Shown here piece after piece: positions 7,628-16,171 of a stretch of DNA of 64,000 nucleotides (position 1 is the stretch's first letter; every line of letters starts with the position of its first letter). Origin of the DNA: Fibrobacterota bacterium (GTDB taxonomy: Bacteria; Fibrobacterota; Fibrobacteria; UBA11236); NCBI GenBank assembly GCA_947482115.1, contig CANKII010000002.1:62001-126000 (forward strand), in the 5' to 3' direction. The translations under genes and the position numbers were made by a program. Under the pieces are notes generated by a model that saw only the letters and a program-made list of their open reading frames with translations, did not search any database and was not told where the DNA came from.

Positions 7628-7656
7628 ATAGTAAGGTGGCATTAACCTTATGTCAA
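7628..7656 (-). promoter_or_regulatory. Consensus sigma70-type promoter of the ThuA-esterase operon
   Basis: On the minus strand TTGACA (7656-7651), a 17-base spacer and TACTAT (7633-7628). The predicted start of transcription lies near 7620, about 50 bases before the ATG at 7567. The six-of-six -35 and optimal spacing make this the best promoter in the window. Confidence 0.65.
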
Positions 7657-7705
7657 GTTGAACTTCCCCCGGTTTGGTGTGCCGTTACCTTCAAAACAAC
7701 TGTTT

Positions 7706-8863
7706 TTAATTGTTTCGCCACGGTGCGTAGCCGTCAAGCGAAGCGATTTCATGACTCTTCATCGCTTGCAACAATTCCCGGTTCATCTTGATGACTGCAT
7801 TCCACCGATAAGCCAACACCGTATAAACCTGCACAGCGTCCGCTCCAGCCTCAAGCAAATCCAAAACCTTTTCCCCATGATCAATGCCGCCAGCCGCGAA
7901 GATGGCCATGTGCGGCAATTGCTTGCGGATGAAGCGTACGGCAGGCAATGTGTTTTGATACAACACGCGGCCCGAAACGCCGCCGAGCGCACCGGATTCC
8001 GCAAGCGGCAGAAAGTTTTCCTGCGCCGTCTGCATGTGCAAAAACTTGCTGCGATCTCCGGGGAAGGTGTTGAACAGCACCAGTCCGGTCACACCGGAAT
8101 CGGCCACGGTTTGCAGCACGGACTCCAGCGTCTTCATTCCCATATCGGGGGAGAGTTTGACGAAGACAGCCTTGCGCGGCGCAAGCGTGCGGCGAATGTC
8201 CATGACATGGCTGAGAATATCGCCGAGCAATTCCACATTGGTGTCGAGACGGGAATTTCCCGTGTTGGGACAACTCAAATTCAACTCGATATAATCGGCG
8301 GCTCCGTATCCCCGACGGAAGGTTGTTTCGACCTCGGAGAAAATCTGTTCCTCGTCTGTCACACCGGGTGTGTCCGTGACGCTGATGCCCAGCGCCATTT
8401 TGCGTTTGTGACAGCGGCCCAGATATCGATCCACTTCCTTCGCGATATGCTCAATGCCCGGATTGTTCAGGCCCATGGAATTTTGCATGGCGCGATCGAG
8501 TGGCAGAAGACTGACACGTGGGCGATGGGGATTGCCATCCCATTTATCCAAAGTGGCGGAACCCGTGGTGATGCCACCGAATCCGAGTTCGGCAAATGCC
8601 GGCAAACTCTCCGCCGTTTTGTTTCCACCCGCCGCGAGGAAAATCGGACTTCCCACCGTCAGCGGCAGACTGCGATCGTGAAAGCGGATGGTTTTCGTCA
8701 GCGCGGGAGCAGGATGATAATGCGAAGGAAGTGTTGCGCGCAACCGCGCATAGGTGGCGAGTAGGTGGTGGCGGGTTTCGGCATTGGAGATCAGGGATTT
8801 CGCAGTATCGAGAAAGCGATCGCCCAGGTCTTTTCCGTAATCGGGTTCGGGAGGAGAATCCAC
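7706..8863 (-). CDS. pyrD: Dihydroorotate dehydrogenase, class-2-like framework with a class-1-like cysteine
   Basis: Oxidises dihydroorotate to orotate in pyrimidine synthesis using FMN. FMN/substrate motifs are AAGGNKTAE, GITTGSATL, NSMGLNNPGI, ELNLSCPNTG, VKLSPD, GGVSGRVLY and AAGGID. The N-terminal extension and NxMGxNNxG motif resemble membrane-linked class 2 enzymes. However, the catalytic position in NLSCPN is a cysteine, as in class 1, not serine. Start codon is GTG at 8863; the ATG overlapping it is in another frame. pyrE lies 3.7 kb away on the other strand. The call is firm; the electron acceptor is uncertain. Confidence 0.85.
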   Translation of the reverse strand: MDSPPEPDYGKDLGDRFLDTAKSLISNAETRHHLLATYARLRATLPSHYHPAPALTKTIRFHDRSLPLTVGSPIFLAAGGNKTAESLPAFAELGFGGITTGSATLDKWDGNPHRPRVSLLPLDRAMQNSMGLNNPGIEHIAKEVDRYLGRCHKRKMALGISVTDTPGVTDEEQIFSEVETTFRRGYGAADYIELNLSCPNTGNSRLDTNVELLGDILSHVMDIRRTLAPRKAVFVKLSPDMGMKTLESVLQTVADSGVTGLVLFNTFPGDRSKFLHMQTAQENFLPLAESGALGGVSGRVLYQNTLPAVRFIRKQLPHMAIFAAGGIDHGEKVLDLLEAGADAVQVYTVLAYRWNAVIKMNRELLQAMKSHEIASLDGYAPWRNN

Positions 8864-8912
8864 ATCCGCAAAATAGCTTTAATGGCAAAAGGAGGCCACG
8901 CCTTTGCGGGGG

Positions 8913-10157
8913 TCAGACTCCCTTTACACCCCGCCGAATAATGCCCCGATTGATGAAGTACATGAGAAAGGCCGTGATGGCCATGGCTCCAACCACCATG
9001 TAGCCAAGGATGTCGTATCGGCCCAATTTTCCATCAGGGTTTTGGGTCACAACCAGTCCGGCCACACCCGCAGCGATGCCACCGGCAAACTGTTGAATCG
9101 CGGCATTCACCGACATGAACGCTCCCCGATCGCGCTGGACGGGAACCGCCGACATCAGGGCTTGCGAAGGAATCATGCGGGTGGAGATGCCGATGAACAG
9201 AATGACGTTGACGACCACCACCAGCCACAGGGGCGTGATTCCCAAGTGTGTGTAGATGATCACTACGATCATGGTCAGGAAAGTGCCTCCGAGGAACAGG
9301 GGGTACTTGCCCAGCTTGTCGCTCAGCCGGCCCGCCAACGGTCCCGCAATGATGGCGAAAACCCCGGTGATCATGTACACCACGGGAAGTTTTGCGAAAG
9401 GAATGCCGAGGTTCTGGACGCTGAATGCGCTGCTGAAGGGCATGAGCATGAACCCTCCCGTCACCAGCAAAGTCGTGGCGGCGAAGGCCTGAATATAGTG
9501 GCCCTTGGACACGGTTTGAAAAAGATGCCGGAACGGATTGGGATCGGGATGGAGCTTCAAATGGGCGTCGATGGGCCGCAGGTAGAATACAATGCCGATT
9601 CCAGCCACAAGACCGACGGCGCTGATCATAATGAAGGGGGCGTGCCAGCCCCAAAGATTGGAAAGATAAAGCCCCAGCGGAATTCCCAGAATCTGACTGG
9701 CCGCGAAGGCTGTTTGCACCACGCCCATCACGCGTCCGCGTTTGGCAAGCGGAAACAAATCGGCGACGATGGTCATGACGATGGATCCAATCACACCGCC
9801 GAATAGTCCGGTGACGATGCGCGCAAAAATCAGGAAGGGGTAATTGGGTGCAATGCCGCAGAGAAAGGTGCCAAGGATAAATCCTGTGTAGAAAAAGAGC
9901 AGCAGCTTTTTTCGATCGAAACGATCGGCGAACCCCGCCGACGCCAGACCCGAGGCACCGGCGCTAAAGGCGTAGACGGAAACCGCCAGACCGAAATGCG
10001 CCGCGGGGATGCTCAGATCGTGCATCAAGATCGCTCCCAGCGGGGAGAGAATCATGAAGTCGAGAATGATGGTGAACTGCAGAAAGGCCAGCAGGCCGAT
10101 CACGAAAACCTGATAGCGCGAGAAGGGCGAGTCGGCAGCGGGCGAATGTGCCTCCAT
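8913..10157 (-). CDS. MFS transporter (drug:H+ antiporter-1 type)
   Basis: About 12 hydrophobic segments over 414 residues. The motif-A-like loop GFADRFDRKKLLLF lies between TM2 and TM3, the second half repeats a RLSDKLGKYP loop, and RIVTGLFGGVIGSI and GVVQTAFAASQILGIPLGLYL are DHA1-like helices. It probably exports a small molecule; substrate unknown. I take the ATG at 10157, two bases after the aconitase stop, rather than the frame's first ATG at 10199, which overlaps the aconitase gene. It is therefore likely co-transcribed with acn. Confidence 0.8.
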   Translation of the reverse strand: MEAHSPAADSPFSRYQVFVIGLLAFLQFTIILDFMILSPLGAILMHDLSIPAAHFGLAVSVYAFSAGASGLASAGFADRFDRKKLLLFFYTGFILGTFLCGIAPNYPFLIFARIVTGLFGGVIGSIVMTIVADLFPLAKRGRVMGVVQTAFAASQILGIPLGLYLSNLWGWHAPFIMISAVGLVAGIGIVFYLRPIDAHLKLHPDPNPFRHLFQTVSKGHYIQAFAATTLLVTGGFMLMPFSSAFSVQNLGIPFAKLPVVYMITGVFAIIAGPLAGRLSDKLGKYPLFLGGTFLTMIVVIIYTHLGITPLWLVVVVNVILFIGISTRMIPSQALMSAVPVQRDRGAFMSVNAAIQQFAGGIAAGVAGLVVTQNPDGKLGRYDILGYMVVGAMAITAFLMYFINRGIIRRGVKGV

Positions 10158-10159
10158 GA

Positions 10160-12406
10160 TTATTTCATGAGGTTCAGGGCGCTTCCGGCCTTGAACCATG
10201 CGATTTGTTCTCCGTTAAATGTGTGGATGACTTCGAAGGATTCATTAGTCCCATCGCTGTGATTCAAGGTCACGGTCAAATTTTTTGCCGGAGCAAAATG
10301 GGAAAGACCGGTGATTTCCACAGTGTCGTCTTCCCGCACCTTGTCATAGTCCACCGGATTCACGAAGCGCAGCGGAAGCAATCCCTGCTTCTTGAGATTG
10401 GTTTCATGAATGCGGGCCATGCTTTTCACGATGACGGCCTTGCATCCGAGAAAACGCGGTGACATGGCGGCGTGTTCGCGCGAGCTGCCTTCGCCATAGT
10501 TTTCTTCTCCGAAAACGACCCAAGGCATGTCTTTTTTCTGATAATCACGAGCTATTTCGGAAAATGTTTTTCCGGTTTCGCCGCTGAGAACGTTGCGTGC
10601 TTTTCCGATTTCGCCAGTAAAAGCATTGGTTGCGCCGAGGAACATGTTGTCGGAAATTTTATCGAGGTGACCACGGAACGCCAGCCATTTGCCTGCGGGA
10701 GAAATATGATCCGTAGTGCATTTGCCTTGCGCCTTGACCAGTACCCGTGTGCCGGTGATGTCCTTGCCGTCCCATTTCGTGAACGGCATGAGCAATTGCA
10801 AACGCGGGCTGTTGACATCCACTTTCACTTCAACGGAAGAACCGTCTTCAGCGGGCGGGATGAATCCGCCATCGTTGAAGGCGAATCCCTTGCTGGGCAG
10901 CGCATCACCTTGCGGCGGAGTGAGCATGAATTCTTTTCCGCTCGAATCCTTGAGAGAGTCGGTCAACGGATTGAAGGCAATGGTTCCGGCCAACGCCATG
11001 GCGGTGACCAGTTCGGGGGAGCCGATGAAGGCCAAGGTTTCAATGTTGCCGTCGTTGCGGCCACGGAAGTTGCGATTGAAGGAAGTGATGATGGAGTTTC
11101 GTGTTCCATCCGGCAAATCCTTGCGCTTCCATTGACCGATACAGGGACCGCAGGCATTGGCCATCACCGTGGCGCCCAGAGCGTCCAATGTGGCGAGATA
11201 GCCGTCGCGCTTGGTGGTGTCGAAAACCTGTTCCGATCCCGGACTCACGAAGAAACTGGATTTGGCTTTTCCACCGCGCTGCAAAACCTGATCTGCAATG
11301 GAAGCTGCGCGACCCACATCTTCATAGGAAGAGTTGGTGCAGGAACCGATCAACGCCGCGCTGAGTTCGGCGGGATAATTTTCGCTGATGATCTCGGCCT
11401 TGAATTTGGAAATGGGTCGGGCCTTGTCCGGCGAATGCGGGCCGACGACATACGGTTCCAAAGTGTCGAGATTGATTTCGATCACCTCGTCGTAGTACTT
11501 GGCCGGATCTTTTTCCACTTCCGCATCGGGACGCAGGAAATCCGCATACTTGTCGGCCAGCTCCGCGATGGAGGCACGGCGTGTGGCGCGAAGATAATCG
11601 CCCATGGCTTTGTGATAGGGAAATAGTGAGCAGGTGGCACCGAGTTCTGCGCCCATGTTGGCGACGGTGCCCTGACCCGTGCAGGAAAGGCTTTCCACAC
11701 CGGGACCGAAGTATTCGATGATCTTGTTCGTGCCACCTTTGACGGTGAGAATTTCCAGCAGCTTGAGAATGATGTCCTTGCCCGAAGTCCATCCGTTCAA
11801 TTTGCCGGTGAGTTTTACACCGGTGACGCGCGGATACAACACTTCCCAAGGCATGCCGACCATCACATCGACTGCATCCGAACCGCCAACGCCCACAGCC
11901 ATCATGCCGAGACCGCCTGCGTTGGGTGTGTGCGAATCAGTGCCGATCATCATGCCGCCGGGGAAGGCGTAGTTTTCGAGAACGACTTGATGGATGATGC
12001 CGGAACCCGGCTTCCAAAATCCCATGCCGTATTTTTTCGCAGCGGAGCTGAGGAAGTCGAACACTTCCTTGTTCTGGTGGTTGGCGATGTCGAGATCGCG
12101 CGTGGCGCCTTCCTGCGCGATGATGAGATGATCGCAATGCACGGTGGTCGGCACTTCGACCCTGGCCTTGTTGGCCTGCATGAATTGGAGAATGGCCATT
12201 TGCGCGGTGGCGTCCTGCATGGCGACGCGGTCGGGGCGCAGCAAGACGAATGACTTGCCGCGTTCCAGCATTCCCTGATTGGCATCGTCGAGATGCGACC
12301 AGAGGATTTTTTCGGCGAGGGTTAGCGGTTTTCCGAGAATTTTCCGCGCCCGGGCGTGCTTTTCGGCCAGTCCCTGATATAGCGCTGCGACATCGATGCC
12401 ATGCAT
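10160..12406 (-). CDS. acn: Aconitate hydratase (mitochondrial/AcnA-type)
   Basis: Interconverts citrate and isocitrate in the TCA cycle. At 748 residues it is close to eukaryotic mitochondrial aconitase rather than the longer AcnB. [4Fe-4S] ligands appear as GSCTNSS and NACGPCIGQW. Substrate motifs include IGTDSHTPNAGGLGMMAVGVGG, SFNRNFRGRNDGN, and the swivel domain GEENYGEGSSREHAA. The ATG at 12406 is preceded by aaggag (minus strand). It is the first gene of a short unit with the MFS gene and supplies the same pathway as sdhCAB downstream. Confidence 0.95.
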   Translation of the reverse strand: MHGIDVAALYQGLAEKHARARKILGKPLTLAEKILWSHLDDANQGMLERGKSFVLLRPDRVAMQDATAQMAILQFMQANKARVEVPTTVHCDHLIIAQEGATRDLDIANHQNKEVFDFLSSAAKKYGMGFWKPGSGIIHQVVLENYAFPGGMMIGTDSHTPNAGGLGMMAVGVGGSDAVDVMVGMPWEVLYPRVTGVKLTGKLNGWTSGKDIILKLLEILTVKGGTNKIIEYFGPGVESLSCTGQGTVANMGAELGATCSLFPYHKAMGDYLRATRRASIAELADKYADFLRPDAEVEKDPAKYYDEVIEINLDTLEPYVVGPHSPDKARPISKFKAEIISENYPAELSAALIGSCTNSSYEDVGRAASIADQVLQRGGKAKSSFFVSPGSEQVFDTTKRDGYLATLDALGATVMANACGPCIGQWKRKDLPDGTRNSIITSFNRNFRGRNDGNIETLAFIGSPELVTAMALAGTIAFNPLTDSLKDSSGKEFMLTPPQGDALPSKGFAFNDGGFIPPAEDGSSVEVKVDVNSPRLQLLMPFTKWDGKDITGTRVLVKAQGKCTTDHISPAGKWLAFRGHLDKISDNMFLGATNAFTGEIGKARNVLSGETGKTFSEIARDYQKKDMPWVVFGEENYGEGSSREHAAMSPRFLGCKAVIVKSMARIHETNLKKQGLLPLRFVNPVDYDKVREDDTVEITGLSHFAPAKNLTVTLNHSDGTNESFEVIHTFNGEQIAWFKAGSALNLMK

Positions 12407-12524
12407 GTTTTAAACTCCTTGAAGGCCTAAAACGTTAGAATTTTTGAGTCTTCTTCTGTAATATGCCTGAAATGCCTTTTCGTCATGAAATTCCGTTCTA
12501 CTTTTGAACAAACAGGAAAATTCC

Positions 12525-13214
12525 ATGCAAGACCACAAAACCGAATTCATCCGCTTCATGCTTTCCTGCGGAGCCTTGAAGTTCGGAGACTTCACGACCA
12601 AAAGCGGACGCAAGACACCTTACTTCATCAACACCGGGGCCTATCAACGCGGGTCACAGATGGACAAGCTGGGCGGGTTTTATGCCCAAGCCCTGTATGC
12701 CACACATGGCAAAGAGGTGGACAATCTTTTCGGCCCGGCCTACAAGGGAATTCCACTGGCAGTTTCCACCGTCATGTCCCTGAACAAACTTTTCAACCTC
12801 GACATCAGCTATACCTTCAACCGCAAGGAAGCCAAGGATCATGGCGAAGGCGGGGCGTTGGTGGGATTCGATTACAAGGACTGGAATCCATCCGAGTCAT
12901 GTCGTGTGGTGCTCATCGAAGATGTGACCACCGCCGGTACTTCGGTGCGGGAATCCCTGCCGTTGATTCAAAAAGGCGGAAAGGCAAAGGCCATTGGTCT
13001 GGTTGTCTCCGTGGATCGCATGGAAAAAGGTTCCGGTGAGCGTTCGGCATTGCAGGAGATTCGCGAAGAGTTCGGAATCGCCACCACGGCCATCGCATCC
13101 TTCACGGACTTGGTCGCTTTTCTGGAAACGGATGAAGGCGGGGAATACCTCAGTCGTGATGCCGGATTGTTGTCACGGATGCGCGGGTATCGAGAACAAT
13201 ACGGGGCCATGTAG
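12525..13214 (+). CDS. pyrE: Orotate phosphoribosyltransferase
   Basis: Converts orotate and PRPP to OMP. The PRPP-binding motif is VVLIEDVTTAGTSV; GPAYKGIPLAV and YTFNRKEAKDHGEGG form the catalytic loop with its conserved Lys/His. The start is set at ATG 12525, with acagga about 8 bases upstream, instead of the TTG at 12504. The stop codon (TAG) falls in an atgtaggg sequence just before the palindromic repeat at 13221. The 3' end overlaps the repeat-altered GH5 gene on the other strand by 42 bases. Confidence 0.93.
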   Translation: MQDHKTEFIRFMLSCGALKFGDFTTKSGRKTPYFINTGAYQRGSQMDKLGGFYAQALYATHGKEVDNLFGPAYKGIPLAVSTVMSLNKLFNLDISYTFNRKEAKDHGEGGALVGFDYKDWNPSESCRVVLIEDVTTAGTSVRESLPLIQKGGKAKAIGLVVSVDRMEKGSGERSALQEIREEFGIATTAIASFTDLVAFLETDEGGEYLSRDAGLLSRMRGYREQYGAM

Positions 13215-14366
13215 GGCCGCATCGCGTAGGGGCAACCCGTGGTCCCTGAGCGTAGTCGAAGGGCCGGTTGCCCCTACGCGATCCCCACGCAAATCAAATA
13301 TTTCCAATCCCGGTGCAAGCCCTCGCGATGAAAATTTCCGAGGTGTAAATATCGCCGTTACCGCAGCATTCTTGGCCCGGATTTCATTTCTCACCCATGT
13401 GCCGGAACCGCTGATTTGAGCGGTGGTCCAGTTTCCGGAACCACTGGCTGCAGAAGTCAAAGCTGCCGAGGTTTCGGTGAGTCCCGCTACCGACCAGTTC
13501 ATCCAACTGATGCCGCGTTGATCCATGAAGTTAACCCATCTCCGCATTTCAGCCGTGTCGATGGTCCCATTGCCGCTCGACGAACTCAATCCGCCTTCCG
13601 TAACCATCAAAGGCAGCCCGTATTTAATAGCGGTATCCGCCTTGTCCCGGAGCGATTGCTTGTGAGTGGCTGCGTAAAAGTGCAAGGTGTAGATGATGTT
13701 GGTGCTGATGGTGATGGGGTTTTTGGAAGCCTCATCCACATCTTGATCCCAGCTTTTGGAACCGCAAAGAATGAGGTTGTTGGGATCGATGGCGCGTATC
13801 ACTGGAATGATGGCCTCGTGATAGGGCTTGATGACAGTGGCCCAAGGATGAGTATTCAAAGGCTCGTTCCACAATTCATAAATCACATTAGGGTAGGAGT
13901 GATAGGCGGTTGCCATCTTGGTGAAAAAGTCCTTGGATTCAGCAAGGTAGTCGTTGCCATTTGCGGTTTCGTGCCAGTCAATGACGACATACATGCCCAA
14001 TGCAATGGCGGCCTGAACCACTGAATCCACCTTGGCTTTTTCCACGGCGGGGCTGGCGATGTATCCCGCCGTTCCACCGAGCGGGCGCACACCCATCGAT
14101 GCACGTACGATATTGCAATGCCAGTCGTCCCGTATCCATTTCACTGTGGCGCCCGTATAATATTTCGATTGCGCGCTATTGCTCCAGTACAGTGCCATGC
14201 CGCGAAATTGCACGACTTGATTGTTCTTGTCGAGAATATGGGTGCCTTGAACATGGAGCTGGCCATGCAACTGCACTGCAGTTTGTGAATGAGTGAATGA
14301 AAAGGCGAGGAGGGAAATGGAAAGTGCGAGAGTTGCGGATCTTTTCAGGAATTTTTTTTCGGACAA
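13173..14366 (-). CDS. Secreted GH5 endoglucanase, C-terminus replaced by repeat-encoded sequence
   Basis: Start is taken as TTG at 14366, with gggagg upstream and a signal peptide after it; the frame's first ATG (14462) lies inside a perfect palindrome. The GH5 (cellulase A) barrel shows QFRGMALYWS, HCNIVRASMG, YVVIDWHET, acid/base Glu in YELWNEP, YTLHFYAA, nucleophile Glu in MVTEGG, and GISWMNWSVAG. The chain then enters a sorting-like domain that breaks after LEIFDLRG. From there the frame runs through the repeat at 13221-13282 and antisense to pyrE, ending at 13173. The enzyme probably is active but its sorting tail is lost. Confidence 0.82.
   Translation of the reverse strand: MSEKKFLKRSATLALSISLLAFSFTHSQTAVQLHGQLHVQGTHILDKNNQVVQFRGMALYWSNSAQSKYYTGATVKWIRDDWHCNIVRASMGVRPLGGTAGYIASPAVEKAKVDSVVQAAIALGMYVVIDWHETANGNDYLAESKDFFTKMATAYHSYPNVIYELWNEPLNTHPWATVIKPYHEAIIPVIRAIDPNNLILCGSKSWDQDVDEASKNPITISTNIIYTLHFYAATHKQSLRDKADTAIKYGLPLMVTEGGLSSSSGNGTIDTAEMRRWVNFMDQRGISWMNWSVAGLTETSAALTSAASGSGNWTTAQISGSGTWVRNEIRAKNAAVTAIFTPRKFSSRGLAPGLEIFDLRGDRVGATGPSTTLRDHGLPLRDAALHGPVLFSIPAHP
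13221..13282. repeat. 62-base composite palindromic (REP-like) repeat
   Basis: Outer 17-bp perfect stem, atcgcgtaggggcaacc (13221-13237) with ggttgcccctacgcgat (13266-13282), around the core ccctgagcgtagtcgaaggg (13244-13263). The same architecture and length recur at 53334-53395. It forms the end of the GH5 reading frame and follows the pyrE stop directly. Confidence 0.85.
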
Positions 14367-14441
14367 AGAAGCCTCCCATTCAAATCGATTGGGATCAATG
14401 TATGGTATTAGGGGTTGGGTCGCAACGTGTTTTTCGGGTCC

Positions 14442-14481
14442 GAACCTGTAGGGGCAACCCATGGGTTGCCCCTACAGGTTC
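14442..14481. repeat. Perfect 40-base palindrome upstream of the GH5 gene
   Basis: gaacctgtaggggcaaccca and its exact reverse complement with no loop. It shares taggggcaacc with the outer stem of the repeat at 13221. It lies between the GH5 start and the stop of the next upstream gene and may act as a terminator or as a mobile repeat unit. Confidence 0.85.
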
Positions 14482-14489
14482 AATCGATG

Positions 14490-15374
14490 TTATTTCGCTT
14501 TGGCGGCTTTTTTCTTAGACGGGGCTTTGGGGACGGGCTGTGATTTTACAACGGGTTCCAATGTGGGTGGACTGACCGAATCCCATTCCGCTTTAAAATG
14601 GCTGGATGAGATTCCGTATTTGTAATGCGTATAGCCGAAGTGGGGGTCTTTACGGATGAAGGCCACGCCGATGCTTTCCACCAGTTTCTTTTCTTTCAAT
14701 TCCTCTTTCGCCTTGGCGACAAGTCCCCGTGCAATGGCTTCTTTTGCAATCGGAACGCCCTTTACATTCACCCGGTTGGAGTCCAAATCGGTTGTGTCCT
14801 CATCATCGTAAACCTTGACCGCGAGCATGCCGCCTTCGTTGAAATCGATCAGGACGACGGAATGGATGTCGACATTCTTTCCGTCGATTTTCCACGTTTG
14901 ATCGCCGTCGAGCCGCTTTTCCGAATTCTCCAGAAATGTTTTGACGAAGCCGCCCGCTGCGAGGTTGAAGGTGGAATCTTTGAACCAGAGATGAATCACG
15001 ATCAGCGGCGCTCTTTTGTTGGATTCGTTGGCGAGCCGGTACTCCCGGAAGAAGGCGGTTTCGCCGTTTTTGGCGATCTGGGTACCAGTCATGAATTGTT
15101 CGACGGTGTCGCCGATGAGCCGGGACAGCCAGGTGATTTGACCGTTGATGCTTTTGAAGACTTCCTGCGTGAGGTTGACCTTGACGCTGTCCTCGAAATA
15201 TTTGGACACGGACTCGGTATCGCCGCGCGTGAGTTCATGGATCAACCGGACGCCCACTTCCTCCTGCGAAATCTTTTCCTGTTTTTGCGGAACCGTTGTG
15301 GGTGCCACGGTTGTGCTGGCATTGGCAAAGGCTGCGACGGACAGTAGAAAGATGAAAGCAGGTAAGGATTTCAT
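14490..15374 (-). CDS. Exported protein of unknown function, possibly DUF3887-like
   Basis: Start is set at the ATG at 15374, which begins a clear signal peptide (MKSLPAFIFLLSVAAFANAS); earlier in-frame starts lie in repeat sequence. Residues about 35-150 hold a helical and beta segment (RLIHELTRGDTESVSKYF, WLSRLIGDTVEQF) that resembles growth/turnover domains of the DUF3887 kind, but only loosely. The C-terminus is a lysine/alanine/proline-rich tail (KAPSKKKAAKAK) that may bind nucleic acid or the cell wall. No catalytic motif is seen. It stands alone between repeats. Confidence 0.55.
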   Translation of the reverse strand: MKSLPAFIFLLSVAAFANASTTVAPTTVPQKQEKISQEEVGVRLIHELTRGDTESVSKYFEDSVKVNLTQEVFKSINGQITWLSRLIGDTVEQFMTGTQIAKNGETAFFREYRLANESNKRAPLIVIHLWFKDSTFNLAAGGFVKTFLENSEKRLDGDQTWKIDGKNVDIHSVVLIDFNEGGMLAVKVYDDEDTTDLDSNRVNVKGVPIAKEAIARGLVAKAKEELKEKKLVESIGVAFIRKDPHFGYTHYKYGISSSHFKAEWDSVSPPTLEPVVKSQPVPKAPSKKKAAKAK

Positions 15375-15424
15375 GGGGGATAAGGTATTTAATGTTTTCT
15401 GGACATGGGGCTTGGTCTCGATAC

Positions 15425-15462
15425 GCCCGCCGGTTGCTGAGCGGAGTCGAAGCACGGCGGGC
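15425..15462. repeat. REP-like hairpin, variant core
   Basis: Stem gcccgccg (15425-15432) with cggcgggc (15455-15462) around the core ttgctgagcggagtcgaagc, a variant of the ccctgagc...gtcgaaggg core found elsewhere in the window. Confidence 0.75.
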
Positions 15463-15592
15463 TATACATCGACAAGCTCGGCACATCGCCCGACCATCGC
15501 TTCTTCGTTCTTGACATCTCCGGTGTCGTTTCGACAGGCTCAACGAGCGGTCTTCGATCAACAATACTTTACTTGAACAGAGAGGCTTATAA
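15463..15592. repeat. Further degenerate REP-like cores between two hairpins
   Basis: This 130-base stretch contains cgacaagctcggc near 15470 and tttcgacaggctcaacgagcgg at about 15529-15550, which are inverted, partial copies of the same core. The 305-base intergenic region 15375-15679 is thus largely built of repeats and holds no gene. Confidence 0.6.
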
Positions 15593-15629
15593 CCCACCGG
15601 TCCCTGAGCCTGTCGAAGGGTGGTGGGTT
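15591..15629. repeat. REP-like hairpin with canonical core
   Basis: Stem aacccacc / ggtgggtt around ggtccctgagcctgtcgaaggg. The core has cctg where the copies at 13221 and 53334 have cgta. Confidence 0.8.
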
Positions 15630-15679
15630 TGCGAACAATCCTGCGAAATGGGATTTTGATCGAAATGGTTTTGGGTTTT

Positions 15680-16105
15680 TTATGTGATTCGTTTGTTGCC
15701 CAATATCTCATTCAGTTTTGTTTCGTTGTCTGCCGATAAAATTCTTTGGACATAAACCTTCTTTCCAGATTTGAGCTTAAAGAGATAGTATTGCACCACT
15801 TGAGCCGTAGCGCTGTCGTACGGTGTTGTTCCGGTAGAGGATTGGGTTTCTATTTCAAAGGAGTCAACGTCTTCTATTTTGATTTTAACAGTTCCCCACC
15901 AATTGTACCTGTAAACCAACTCGTCATCGTTGTATTCAATTTTTCTTTTCCCGCCAGCAAATAGATAAACTATCGAAAATATGGATCCCAATGCTATAGC
16001 CATTCGTAGTGCGTTTCCCCCTGTACTTACTATAAGCAGGGTGAAAGCCACAAGAATGATCAACATCCAGCGTGTTGTGATTTTCTTTTCTTCAAATAAA
16101 ACCAT
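15680..16105 (-). CDS. Small membrane protein with cytoplasmic PH-like domain
   Basis: A 141-residue protein. Two adjacent hydrophobic segments (residues 13-29 and 33-50) are followed by a soluble beta-rich part (IEYNDDELVYRYNWWGTVKIKIEDVDSFEIE) that looks like the membrane-anchored bacterial PH-type domains of unknown function. No catalytic residues are seen. It stands alone between repeats and dnaN. Base use is slightly more AT-rich than in neighbours. Confidence 0.55.
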   Translation of the reverse strand: MVLFEEKKITTRWMLIILVAFTLLIVSTGGNALRMAIALGSIFSIVYLFAGGKRKIEYNDDELVYRYNWWGTVKIKIEDVDSFEIETQSSTGTTPYDSATAQVVQYYLFKLKSGKKVYVQRILSADNETKLNEILGNKRIT

Positions 16106-16171
16106 GCGTCACCTACGATATCGCTGGCCGAGTGCCTGCCGTTGGCGGGTGTATCGAGGCCAGCCCAAAGA

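Noticed and set aside
7658-8764. 368-residue plus-strand frame opposite pyrD
   Set aside because: Antisense shadow of a clearly identified gene; no ribosome site and no motifs.
8904-9806. 300-residue plus-strand frame opposite the MFS transporter
   Set aside because: Gly/Asp/His-rich antisense of hydrophobic codons, a typical artefact of membrane protein genes.
10472-11626. 384-residue plus-strand frame opposite aconitase
   Set aside because: Antisense shadow; aconitase motifs continue through the whole region on the other strand.
14367-14462. N-terminal extension of the GH5 protein from the ATG at 14462
   Set aside because: That ATG lies inside a perfect palindrome and the extension lacks signal-peptide character; TTG at 14366 has a ribosome site and opens a signal peptide.
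15463-15592. Possible CRISPR array in the repeat-rich intergenic stretch
   Set aside because: The repeats are inverted, unequal and not regularly spaced, and there are no cas genes.
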